A DNA stretch of 5,212 nucleotides from JBAUHN01 sp049680295 (GTDB lineage Bacteria > Pseudomonadota > Alphaproteobacteria > Rhodobacterales > Rhodobacteraceae): NCBI GenBank assembly GCA_049680295.1, contig JBAUHN010000438.1, forward strand, positions 1 through 5,212. Direction: 5' to 3'. The position numbers and the translations under genes were made by a program. This document shows, piece by piece, positions 1-5,212 of the stretch. Position 1 is the stretch's first letter. Every line of letters starts with the position of its first letter. Below the pieces are notes generated by a model that worked only from the letters and a program-made list of their open reading frames with translations, searched no databases and was not told where the DNA came from.

Positions 1-203
1 TGAACGCACGGTTCAAGCCTGCGGATGGCGGTAAACCGCAGTTCGTACACACGCTGAACGGATCGGGGCTGGCGGTCGGGCGTTGTCTGATCGCTGTGCT
101 GGAAAACGGGCAGCAGGCGGATGGATCGGTGGTCCTGCCGGATGTGCTGGCACCCTATCTGGGCGGCAAAACGCTGCTTGGGGCGGATGGTGTTCTGGCC
201 TAG
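1..203 (+). CDS. serS: Seryl-tRNA synthetase, C-terminal fragment (5' end outside window)
   Basis: This is the 3' end of a serine-tRNA ligase gene, which charges tRNA-Ser (and tRNA-Sec where present) with serine in the cytoplasm. Reading in frame from base 3 gives 66 residues and a TAG stop at 201-203. The fragment starts NARFKPADGGKPQFVHTLNG and continues with SGLAVGR, then a LIAVLEN helix, QQADGS and a VLPDVLAPYLGG tail. This is the class II motif 3 region (G-S-G-x-x-x-G-R, whose Arg contacts ATP) and C-terminal end typical of SerRS. About 360 residues (coiled-coil tRNA-binding arm, motifs 1 and 2) lie upstream of the window. It converges on the DUF2235 gene, and the two stop codons share four bases. 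No U-tract terminator is visible just after the stop, so termination must lie inside the neighbouring gene or be factor-dependent. The identification rests on recognised family sequence and is strong even though the fragment is short. Confidence 0.93.
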   Translation, partial: NARFKPADGGKPQFVHTLNGSGLAVGRCLIAVLENGQQADGSVVLPDVLAPYLGGKTLLGADGVLA

Positions 204-1291
204 GCCGGGAAAAACAGACTAAGGCAGCGCGGCCGGTAGTCAGCGCGCTTGGCCATACGTTCAACCGCTGAGTGGTGGATTTCCCAAGGTTGTTTCGGCC
301 CTTTGCGCCAGCGCTTGAACAGGCCTTTTTCCTTGAAATCCGCGTCCCCCGTGGCCATCGCCGGGGTGGCAGGAAATGTGATACCGGGTTTGATTTTCAG
401 GCGCGCCGCGCCGCTGACAACCCAAGCCAGCGCATAAGACGACAAAGCCTGCGCAGAGGCGCTGCCGCCGACGATGCTATGATTGCCGATAAACCAAAGC
501 TGCTGATACTTCCTTGTGTCGCCGGTGTCGCCACCGTTCAGGCCGATGCCGGTTTCTGATTGATCCAGATTGTCCCACTTGGCGGGGCGATAAAACAAAC
601 GCCGCTCGTTGATTGCCAGCGCATGGCGGGCAGATTTGACCAGACTGGACAAGGCCATATCGTGAAACTTGTACTGTTGGTTCCACAGGGTCGCGACCGG
701 CCCCAGCAGTGTCGGTGGAATGCCGCGTGCGCCGACTGTGTCCCATACTCCGATATAGGCGACGTTCACCAGTTTTGATCCATCGCCGCGCCATTCCAGA
801 TCATCGTCTGACGTGGCAAATTGCGGCGAAAGTTCACGGCGCACGGCGCGGATGTGCGGCTTGTCGGGATGATTGTGATCCCCCCGTTTGCGGTAAAGCG
901 CGAAGGCGCGGTTGACGCTTTCGGGGCTGGTGTCGCTGATAATGCCGCATTTTCGGATCATGCCGACCAAAGACCGGGCGGTGAAAGCGCCACGCGAAAA
1001 GCCAAAAACATAAATCTCGTCGCCATCAGAATAGGCCTGCGCCAAAAACTGATACGCCTGTTTGACCTTGGCATCCAGACCCCAGCCAAACGCGCCGCCG
1101 CCCCATTTGTTAAAGAACTTCCGGACCCTCCCGTCAAACCTGTCATCGGTGCCAATACCTGGGAAATATACGCTGACCTGTCCTTGGGACGGGTCATTGA
1201 TCAGCGCGCTTTGCAATTTATGGACATTGGTGGGTTCCGCAATAGACGGGGAATTCCAGGTACCGTCGCAGAAAATAGCTATGCGAGTCAT
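200..1291 (-). CDS. DUF2235 / Tle1-like alpha/beta hydrolase
   Basis: This 363-residue protein belongs to the DUF2235 family, the catalytic-domain family that includes the type VI secretion phospholipase Tle1. The family's opening motif is present at residues 6-13 (IFCDGTWN), followed by TNVHKL (21-26). A nucleophile elbow GFSRG lies at 97-101 with Ser99, in the context FGFSRGAFTARSLVG. GVWDTVGA at 181-188 carries Asp184, and WFIGNHSIVGG at 266-276 carries His271, so Ser99 and His271 are the probable nucleophile and base; which Asp completes the triad is not settled by sequence. The start is fixed because the conserved motif begins a few residues after Met1, and an AGGA ribosome-binding site lies 8 nt upstream. 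No signal peptide or membrane segment is seen, so it is probably cytoplasmic. No T6SS gene, VgrG, PAAR or immunity gene is adjacent, so an effector role is not supported; a housekeeping lipase/esterase role is an inference. Two usually acidic family positions are changed (Asn228 in HALAINERR, Ile273 in HSIVGG). Confidence 0.9.
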   Translation of the reverse strand: MTRIAIFCDGTWNSPSIAEPTNVHKLQSALINDPSQGQVSVYFPGIGTDDRFDGRVRKFFNKWGGGAFGWGLDAKVKQAYQFLAQAYSDGDEIYVFGFSRGAFTARSLVGMIRKCGIISDTSPESVNRAFALYRKRGDHNHPDKPHIRAVRRELSPQFATSDDDLEWRGDGSKLVNVAYIGVWDTVGARGIPPTLLGPVATLWNQQYKFHDMALSSLVKSARHALAINERRLFYRPAKWDNLDQSETGIGLNGGDTGDTRKYQQLWFIGNHSIVGGSASAQALSSYALAWVVSGAARLKIKPGITFPATPAMATGDADFKEKGLFKRWRKGPKQPWEIHHSAVERMAKRADYRPRCLSLFFPA

Positions 1292-1299
1292 GGGCTTGA

Positions 1300-1303
1300 T
1301 CCT
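1300..1303 (-). promoter_or_regulatory. Ribosome-binding site of the DUF2235 gene
   Basis: AGGA on the minus strand, 8 nt from the ATG at 1291-1289. It supports the chosen start, which also sits directly before the conserved CDGTWN motif. Confidence 0.6.
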
Positions 1304-1308
1304 AGCAG

Positions 1309-1318
1309 TTCACGTGAA
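1309..1318. promoter_or_regulatory. 10-bp perfect palindrome TTCACGTGAA, possible operator
   Basis: A perfect 10-bp palindrome with a CACGTG core lies 17 bp upstream of the DUF2235 start codon, between the start and the upstream terminator. Its position in the leader or promoter of that gene would suit a repressor site. I cannot name a regulator, and a single short palindrome could occur by chance. Confidence 0.3.
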
Positions 1319-1326
1319 AATAGACC

Positions 1327-1341
1327 GTTTGAAATGCAAAC
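1327..1341. repeat. Inverted repeat GTTTG-N5-CAAAC upstream of the DUF2235 gene
   Basis: Perfect 5-bp arms, GTTTG (1327-1331) and CAAAC (1337-1341), are separated by 5 bp in the intergenic region, 8 bp beyond the TTCACGTGAA palindrome. The size and spacing would suit a dimeric DNA-binding protein, and the location is where the DUF2235 promoter should be. No clear -35/-10 pair can be assigned around it. The functional reading is inference. Confidence 0.25.
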
Positions 1342-1359
1342 AGCCTACCCCACACCCAC

Positions 1360-1388
1360 AAAAAGTAAATTAGGGTAATCCTTACCCC
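1360..1388 (-). terminator. Probable intrinsic terminator after der
   Basis: On the minus strand, 34 nt after the der stop, a perfect inverted repeat GGGTAA-GGA-TTACCC (1387-1373) is followed directly by a T-rich run, TAATTTACTTTTT (1372-1360). A further G-U pair can close the base of the stem. The stem is short (6-7 bp, three G-C pairs) and the T-run is interrupted, so it is a moderate terminator at best. The T-rich side points to termination of leftward transcription, which ends the yfgM-bamB-der unit and separates it from the DUF2235 gene. Confidence 0.6.
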
Positions 1389-1421
1389 CTCAAAAACACA
1401 AGTGGCGCGCGCAGCTAAAGG

Positions 1422-2885
1422 TCAATCCCGGCGGCGCCCGTCCGTGTGTTTACGCAGTTTTGAAGGCGGCGCTTTTTTGCGCCCCTTATAGGGGTTGGCA
1501 TCATTCTGGCCGCGCATCCACAAACGGATGGGCGTGCCCGGCATGTCAAAGTCGACGCGCAACCCATTGACAAGATAGCGATTATAGCTGGCTGGCACTT
1601 TGTCGGGATGTGAACACATGACAACAAACCCCGGTGGGCGCGACTTGGCCTGCGTCATGTAACGCAGTTTGATCCGTTTGCCCTGCGGTGCGGGTGGCGG
1701 GTGTTGTTCCAGCATGCCGGTCAGCCAGCGGTTAAGCTGCGCCGTAGTAATGCGTCGGTTCCAGACGTCATAGGCGCTCATGATCGCGGCGTGCAGACGG
1801 TCCAGCCCGCGCCCGGTCTTGGCACTGACGGTAATCAGAGGCGCGCCGCGCAGCTGCGGTAAAAGCCGTTCAAAGCTTTCGCGCAGGTCTTTCAGTTTTG
1901 CCTGCTTGTTTTCCTCGATGTCCCATTTGTTGACAGCCACGATCACCGCGCGGCCTTCGCGTTCGGCCAAATCGGCAATGCGCAGATCCTGTTGCTCAAA
2001 GGGGATTTCAGCATCCAGCAGGACAACCACCACTTCGGCGAATTTGACCGCCCGAAGCCCGTCGCCCACCGATAGTTTTTCCAGCTTTTCCTGCACCTTG
2101 GCCTTTTTGCGCATGCCTGCGGTGTCAAATATCCGCATCGGCACACCGTCCCAGTTTATGCGCAGCGATATGGCGTCACGGGTGATGCCCGGCTCGGGCC
2201 CGGTCAGCAGTCGGTCTTCGCCCAGTATCTGGTTGACCAGCGTCGATTTCCCGGCATTTGGCCGCCCGACAACGGCAACCTGCAAAGGCTTCGCGTCCGT
2301 CGGCACCGGCACGGCCTGATCCATATCGCCGCTGTCTTCGTCCAGCGCCACATCCGTTTCTGGCGCGTCCTGAGAGGCACGTTCGGCAAATTCATCCGAG
2401 ATCGGCATCAACTGGCTGTAAAGATCATTCAGCCCCTCGCCATGTTCGGCAGACAGACGAATGGGTTCCCCCAGACCCAGCGAGTATGCTTCGATCACAC
2501 CGGCGTCTGCGGCAGCACCTTCGGCCTTGTTTGCCGCCAGGATCACATGGGCCGAGCGTTTGCGCAGGATGTCAGCGAACACCAGATCCGAGGGCGTCAC
2601 CCCGGCACGCGCATCCAGCATAAACAGGCACACATCAGCCATTTCCACCGCACGTTCGGTCAGACGGCGCATCCGGCCTTGCAGACTGTCATCGGTGATT
2701 TCCTCCAGACCGGCGGTGTCGATCACGGTAAAGCGCAGATCGCCCAGGCGCGCAGCCCCTTCACGCAGGTCGCGTGTCACACCGGGTTGATCGTCAACCA
2801 GCGCCAGGCGTTTTCCGACAAGACGATTGAACAGTGTAGATTTGCCCACATTGGGGCGCCCCACAATGGCGAGGGTAAAAGACAT
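1422..2885 (-). CDS. der: Ribosome biogenesis GTPase Der (EngA), double Era-like GTPase
   Basis: Der is an essential cytoplasmic GTPase needed for maturation of the 50S ribosomal subunit. The 487-residue protein has the full architecture. GTPase domain 1 shows GRPNVGKS (9-16), PGVTRD with Thr37, DTAG (56-59) and NKAE (119-122). An acidic linker spans about 165-200. Domain 2 shows GRPNAGKS (207-214), PGITRD with Thr235, DTAG (254-257), NKWD (319-322) and SAK (354-356). A C-terminal KH-like domain follows from about 380, with FDMPGTPIRLWMRG at 446-459, and the protein ends in a strongly basic tail rich in Lys and Arg. NKAE in place of NKxD in the first domain is a variant I associate with alphaproteobacterial Der. 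Length is normal for that group. The start is fixed by the P-loop beginning at residue 9 and a GGAG ribosome-binding site 8 nt upstream. It is the last gene of the unit, 62 bp after bamB, and is followed by a probable terminator. Identification is secure. Confidence 0.97.
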   Translation of the reverse strand: MSFTLAIVGRPNVGKSTLFNRLVGKRLALVDDQPGVTRDLREGAARLGDLRFTVIDTAGLEEITDDSLQGRMRRLTERAVEMADVCLFMLDARAGVTPSDLVFADILRKRSAHVILAANKAEGAAADAGVIEAYSLGLGEPIRLSAEHGEGLNDLYSQLMPISDEFAERASQDAPETDVALDEDSGDMDQAVPVPTDAKPLQVAVVGRPNAGKSTLVNQILGEDRLLTGPEPGITRDAISLRINWDGVPMRIFDTAGMRKKAKVQEKLEKLSVGDGLRAVKFAEVVVVLLDAEIPFEQQDLRIADLAEREGRAVIVAVNKWDIEENKQAKLKDLRESFERLLPQLRGAPLITVSAKTGRGLDRLHAAIMSAYDVWNRRITTAQLNRWLTGMLEQHPPPAPQGKRIKLRYMTQAKSRPPGFVVMCSHPDKVPASYNRYLVNGLRVDFDMPGTPIRLWMRGQNDANPYKGRKKAPPSKLRKHTDGRRRD

Positions 2886-2893
2886 GGATCAGG

Positions 2894-2897
2894 CTCC
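2894..2897 (-). promoter_or_regulatory. Ribosome-binding site of der
   Basis: GGAG on the minus strand, 8 nt from the der ATG (2885-2883), inside the 62-bp gap after bamB. That gap shows no terminator hairpin followed by a T-run, in keeping with read-through from bamB into der. Confidence 0.6.
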
Positions 2898-2947
2898 GGT
2901 GCCCGGTTGGGCCAAGGGTCAAAAGCGCGCAATAGCCTAGTTCGGCG

Positions 2948-4309
2948 TCAACGGAAAGCGTGCAATTGCCCTTTCGAGGACACAACATACAATGTGCCAC
3001 CCGCGACAACCGGTGCGGTTGTTGCACCGCCCGGCAGTTGAACGGTATTGGTCAATGTGCCATCGGTCGGATCAAAGCTGCGGATCACACCATCGTTTGA
3101 GGCCACAATCACCCGCCCGCCTGCGACAATCGGACCATAGTTGGCAACAACTTCGCTGCGTTTGCGGGGGCGTTCCTTGACGAAATTCGGCAACGGCACA
3201 CCCCAGATACGCGACCCGTCGCTGGCATCAAGCCGCAACAATTCGTTTGTATCCGAGATCGCAAATACGCTGTCGCCTGCAGGCCAAACCGGGCCAGAGG
3301 CGCCTTCGCGGGCGGTCCAGATCCGTTCGCCGCTGCCCAGTTTAAGCGCCAGAATGCGGCCTGACTGATTGCCGACGTAAACAGTATCGCCCGAAATCAT
3401 TGGTGCGCCGGTGATGTCACCGACATTTGACAGGGCGCGACCGGGGCGTTGACCCAAAACGGAGGCATCCCAGCGCCGCAGACCGCCGCGGCGGAACACG
3501 GCCTGCAACTCACCAGAACCGAACCCAAACAGCACCAGATCATTTGCGACAGCCGGCGCCGGTGCGCCAAGCACGTTGTTGATGTCGGTTGAGGCGCCAA
3601 TTTGCCAGGCAACCCGACCGTTTGATGTGTTGACGGCCCAGCCGGTGTTGTCGCCTGCGGTCACATAGACCAGATCACCCAAAACTGTCGGTGTGCCCGA
3701 CCCCGTCGCATCCAACTGTTGTCGCCATTTCTCAGCACCGGATTCCGCATCCAATGCGACCAGCGATCCATAACCAAGCGACACGTAGACGGTGCCATTT
3801 GCAACCGCGATGCCGCCCCCGGTGGCGCGGGTATCATCGTCGCTGACCGGTTTGATGTCGCGCGACCAAAGTGTTGCGCCCGCCGTTGAGGTGGCCGTTA
3901 CCTGTGACTGCGCGTCCAGGGTAAAAACCCGACCGGCATCAACCACAGGGGCTGCCGTGATACGGTGCCTGCGGCTGTCACCGGCACCAATACTGGCCGA
4001 CCAAATGGGCTGCGGGGCCGCGCTGAGTGCGGGATGGGCGGTACGGAATTGAGGCGATCCGGGGCTTTGTGCCCAGTTCGCGTTGGCCTGCGCTGCACCC
4101 AGCGCAATCGCGCGGCTTTGATTTTCAGGGACACCAGCGTCAGCGGGATCTGAACCGGGATTTTCCAAAACCGACCTGATGCCTTCGCGCACGCCGGGCA
4201 GAATCGCTTCGTTTTCGGTACAGGCGCTTAAGACCAAGGCACCCGCAAGGGCCACGCCAAGCATTTTGGGCATTTGCCCTGCAATCGGTTTTTGGGAAAT
4301 TGCTGTCAT
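2948..4309 (-). CDS. bamB: BamB-like outer-membrane assembly lipoprotein (PQQ-type beta-propeller)
   Basis: BamB is a periplasmic lipoprotein that binds BamA and helps the BAM complex fold beta-barrel proteins into the outer membrane. The 453-residue product begins with a lipoprotein signal: hydrophobic segment 17-29 and lipobox LSAC with Cys30. Thr follows the Cys, not Asp, so Lol sorting to the outer membrane is expected. After a flexible region (about 31-100) come eight repeats of the propeller form 'G-x-V-Y-V … G-x-L-x-A-L-D-x-x-S-G … W', for example around 127-148, 172-195, 212-235, 257-280, 308-331, 346-369, 398-420 and 438-453. Trp at the end of most blades (such as 148, 195, 235, 280, 331, 369) is typical of PQQ-like repeats. 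Eight blades match E. coli BamB; the extra length is mainly the N-terminal linker. The start is uncertain: Met1 lacks a strong ribosome-binding site, and Met13 (4273-4271) or Met16 (4264-4262) would leave shorter but workable signal peptides. A PQQ-dependent dehydrogenase is unlikely: it is smaller, and its neighbours are yfgM and der. Confidence 0.88.
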   Translation of the reverse strand: MTAISQKPIAGQMPKMLGVALAGALVLSACTENEAILPGVREGIRSVLENPGSDPADAGVPENQSRAIALGAAQANANWAQSPGSPQFRTAHPALSAAPQPIWSASIGAGDSRRHRITAAPVVDAGRVFTLDAQSQVTATSTAGATLWSRDIKPVSDDDTRATGGGIAVANGTVYVSLGYGSLVALDAESGAEKWRQQLDATGSGTPTVLGDLVYVTAGDNTGWAVNTSNGRVAWQIGASTDINNVLGAPAPAVANDLVLFGFGSGELQAVFRRGGLRRWDASVLGQRPGRALSNVGDITGAPMISGDTVYVGNQSGRILALKLGSGERIWTAREGASGPVWPAGDSVFAISDTNELLRLDASDGSRIWGVPLPNFVKERPRKRSEVVANYGPIVAGGRVIVASNDGVIRSFDPTDGTLTNTVQLPGGATTAPVVAGGTLYVVSSKGQLHAFR

Positions 4310-4401
4310 GCCCTGCTCGCTTTGCTTTTGGTCGTCTGTTCCGCGCCATTAAGGCACAGTCGGAGATTTCGCACCTACAAGGCGCGCTTAGATAACCCGG
4401 C
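4310..4401 (-). other. Intergenic gap between the yfgM-like gene and bamB
   Basis: Ninety-two bases with no hairpin plus T-run and no clear -35/-10 pair on the minus strand. A 6-bp inverted repeat, CGCGCC (4342-4347) and GGCGCG (4381-4386), has a 33-nt loop and no T-tract. Read-through from the upstream gene is the simplest reading. Confidence 0.4.
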
Positions 4402-5079
4402 TCAATTTACCGGATCAACAACGTCGATCACGTCGGGTGTACCACCCAAGGCCACAATCACCTGTATACTGCGCTGTTGCAAGTCCGAGGTGAGCTCCGC
4501 ATCGCGCAGAATGGCATTGAGCCGTGTTAGTGCGGCTTCCGTGTCACCCTCGGAGATGTCGACCAGCGCCAGTTGTTCCTGTGCCAACAAGCGAAACGGC
4601 TGCCCCGGCTGCGCCAGCGCTTCTAATTGCTGGCGCCGCGCGTTTGCGTCCAAAGTGTCGGCCTGAAGAACCAACGCCTTAAAACTGGCAAGCTGGCGGT
4701 AAATTTCGGGCACGGCACTATCGACCGCAATGGCGTTCAAACGGGTGACGGCGGCGTCTATTTGTTCGGCGTTCACTTCTTCGGTGGCGGTCATGAACCC
4801 AAGGACCGCACTGGCGGGGCCGTCTCCTCCGTCAATTTCGCTCAGGGCTGCAACGCGGGCGCCAGCATCATTATAAGCCAGAGCAGCCAACATCGCATCA
4901 CCCAAAGCTTCGGCTTTTCCGCGGGTTTGCGTCTTGGTGTATTCCGTCCAGGCCGCACCACCAACAACGCCCAGCACCAAAAGACCTGCAATCCAGCCGT
5001 AGCGACGCAGATATCCAAAATAGCGATCGCGCCGGACCTCTTCGGTCACTTCATCGATGAAACTGTCTGAATCGCTCAT
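4402..5079 (-). CDS. YfgM-like membrane-anchored TPR protein (TPR_21 family)
   Basis: This 225-residue protein resembles the YfgM/TPR_21 family. In E. coli YfgM is an inner-membrane protein that associates with SecYEG and the periplasmic chaperone network. The sequence shows a short cytoplasmic N-terminus rich in acidic residues, then Arg/Lys-containing FGYLRRYGW (21-29), one transmembrane helix at about 28-45 (WIAGLLVLGVVGGAAW), and a periplasmic remainder of alpha-helical hairpins. Clear helix pairs are at about 57-80, 123-155 and 162-192, with Ala/Leu-rich TPR-like spacing such as LLAQEQLALVDISEGDTEAALTRL followed in the next helix by LNAILRDAE. Many alphaproteobacterial members end with the same 'ALGG' element seen at 210-213. 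The ATG has a well-placed AGGA ribosome-binding site 5 nt upstream. Position supports the call: the gene is first in the yfgM-bamB-der order, 92 bp before bamB with no terminator between. Sequence similarity alone in this family is low, so the gene symbol is left blank although the context makes yfgM likely. Confidence 0.83.
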   Translation of the reverse strand: MSDSDSFIDEVTEEVRRDRYFGYLRRYGWIAGLLVLGVVGGAAWTEYTKTQTRGKAEALGDAMLAALAYNDAGARVAALSEIDGGDGPASAVLGFMTATEEVNAEQIDAAVTRLNAIAVDSAVPEIYRQLASFKALVLQADTLDANARRQQLEALAQPGQPFRLLAQEQLALVDISEGDTEAALTRLNAILRDAELTSDLQQRSIQVIVALGGTPDVIDVVDPVN

Positions 5080-5084
5080 TTACG

Positions 5085-5088
5085 TCCT
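5085..5088 (-). promoter_or_regulatory. Ribosome-binding site of the yfgM-like gene
   Basis: AGGA on the minus strand, 5 nt before the ATG at 5079-5077. It is the clearest Shine-Dalgarno match for this gene and supports the chosen start. Confidence 0.6.
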
Positions 5089-5164
5089 ACCCCGATGCAC
5101 GATGCCCCCATGTCTGAGCCGGGTTTGCCGCCCGAACGCCGATCTGAAGGGTCAAATTTCTCCT

Positions 5165-5193
5165 CTCATACCGTGCAAGCCGGGACAAGCCAA
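5165..5193 (-). promoter_or_regulatory. Candidate sigma-70-type promoter for the yfgM-bamB-der unit
   Basis: On the minus strand, TTGGCT (5193-5188) and TATGAG (5170-5165) are separated by exactly 17 bp. Each matches its consensus hexamer at four of six positions. Transcription would start near 5158 and give a leader of roughly 79 nt before the yfgM-like ATG. This is the best pair in the 133 bp upstream of the unit, but matches this good are not rare, and the true promoter could lie beyond the window. Confidence 0.35.
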
Positions 5194-5212
5194 GACCCAC
5201 GCACATTGCTTC

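Noticed and set aside
226..249. Hairpin AGCGCG … CGCGCT just after the serS stop as a terminator
   Set aside because: The arms are 6 bp with a 12-nt loop, but no T-run follows on either strand and it lies inside the DUF2235 coding region, where G/C-rich repeats are expected by chance.
200..1291. The DUF2235 gene as a type VI secretion effector
   Set aside because: Family similarity to Tle1 is real, but no VgrG, PAAR, chaperone or immunity gene is nearby, and both neighbours are core housekeeping genes.
821..1378. Long plus-strand open frame of 185 codons opposite the DUF2235 gene
   Set aside because: It is antisense to a gene with clear catalytic motifs, shows no family resemblance, and extends through the other gene's start and upstream region.
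1780..2319. Long plus-strand open frame of 179 codons opposite der
   Set aside because: It is Ser/Arg-rich, lies wholly antisense to a conserved essential gene, and has no recognisable domain; it is a by-product of G/C-rich codon use in der.
2948..4309. The propeller protein as a PQQ-dependent alcohol or glucose dehydrogenase
   Set aside because: It is a 453-residue lipoprotein with only propeller blades, lies between yfgM-like and der genes, and fits BamB in blade number and location.
4342..4386. Inverted repeat CGCGCC … GGCGCG between the yfgM-like gene and bamB
   Set aside because: Arms of only 6 bp with a 33-nt loop and no T-tract; too weak to call a terminator or attenuator.
5095..5212. 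Partial plus-strand gene diverging from the yfgM-like gene (starts at 5095 or 5110)
   Set aside because: The roughly 35-39 residue translation is polar and unrecognised, no ribosome-binding site precedes either ATG, and the other plus-strand frame from 5102 is equally open. It would also overlap the best candidate promoter.

Overview
The window looks like ordinary chromosomal DNA from an alphaproteobacterium, most likely a member of the Rhodobacterales (Roseobacter group). The evidence is the overall protein character, moderately high G+C with G/C-rich third codon positions, the alphaproteobacterial form of Der (NKAE instead of NKxD in its first GTPase domain), and a yfgM-bamB-der gene order. 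No tRNA, rRNA, CRISPR array, insertion sequence or phage gene is visible.

Layout, left to right. Positions 1-203 (+) hold the last 66 codons of seryl-tRNA synthetase (serS). Converging on it is a complete DUF2235 / Tle1-like alpha/beta hydrolase gene (200-1291, -). The two TAG stop codons share the palindrome CTAG at 200-203. A 130-bp gap (1292-1421) holds a probable intrinsic terminator for the next unit and two short inverted repeats near the hydrolase start. Then come three genes, all on the minus strand and transcribed from right to left: a membrane-anchored YfgM-like protein (4402-5079), a BamB-like eight-bladed beta-propeller lipoprotein (2948-4309), and the double GTPase Der (1422-2885). 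The last 133 bp (5080-5212) carry a candidate promoter and no gene I can support.

How the genes fit together. The order yfgM-bamB-der is also found in E. coli and other Proteobacteria. YfgM is a periplasm-facing TPR-type protein linked to the Sec translocon and chaperones. BamB is the scaffold lipoprotein of the beta-barrel assembly machine. Der is a GTPase for 50S ribosome maturation. The set therefore couples envelope protein biogenesis with ribosome assembly. The small gaps (92 and 62 bp) without hairpins between genes, and a hairpin plus T-rich tract after der, suggest one transcription unit of three genes. The hydrolase appears to be a separate unit.

I found no convincing new multi-gene system. 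The points most worth a second look are the altered conserved positions in the DUF2235 hydrolase, the palindromes in its upstream region, and the shared CTAG stop.
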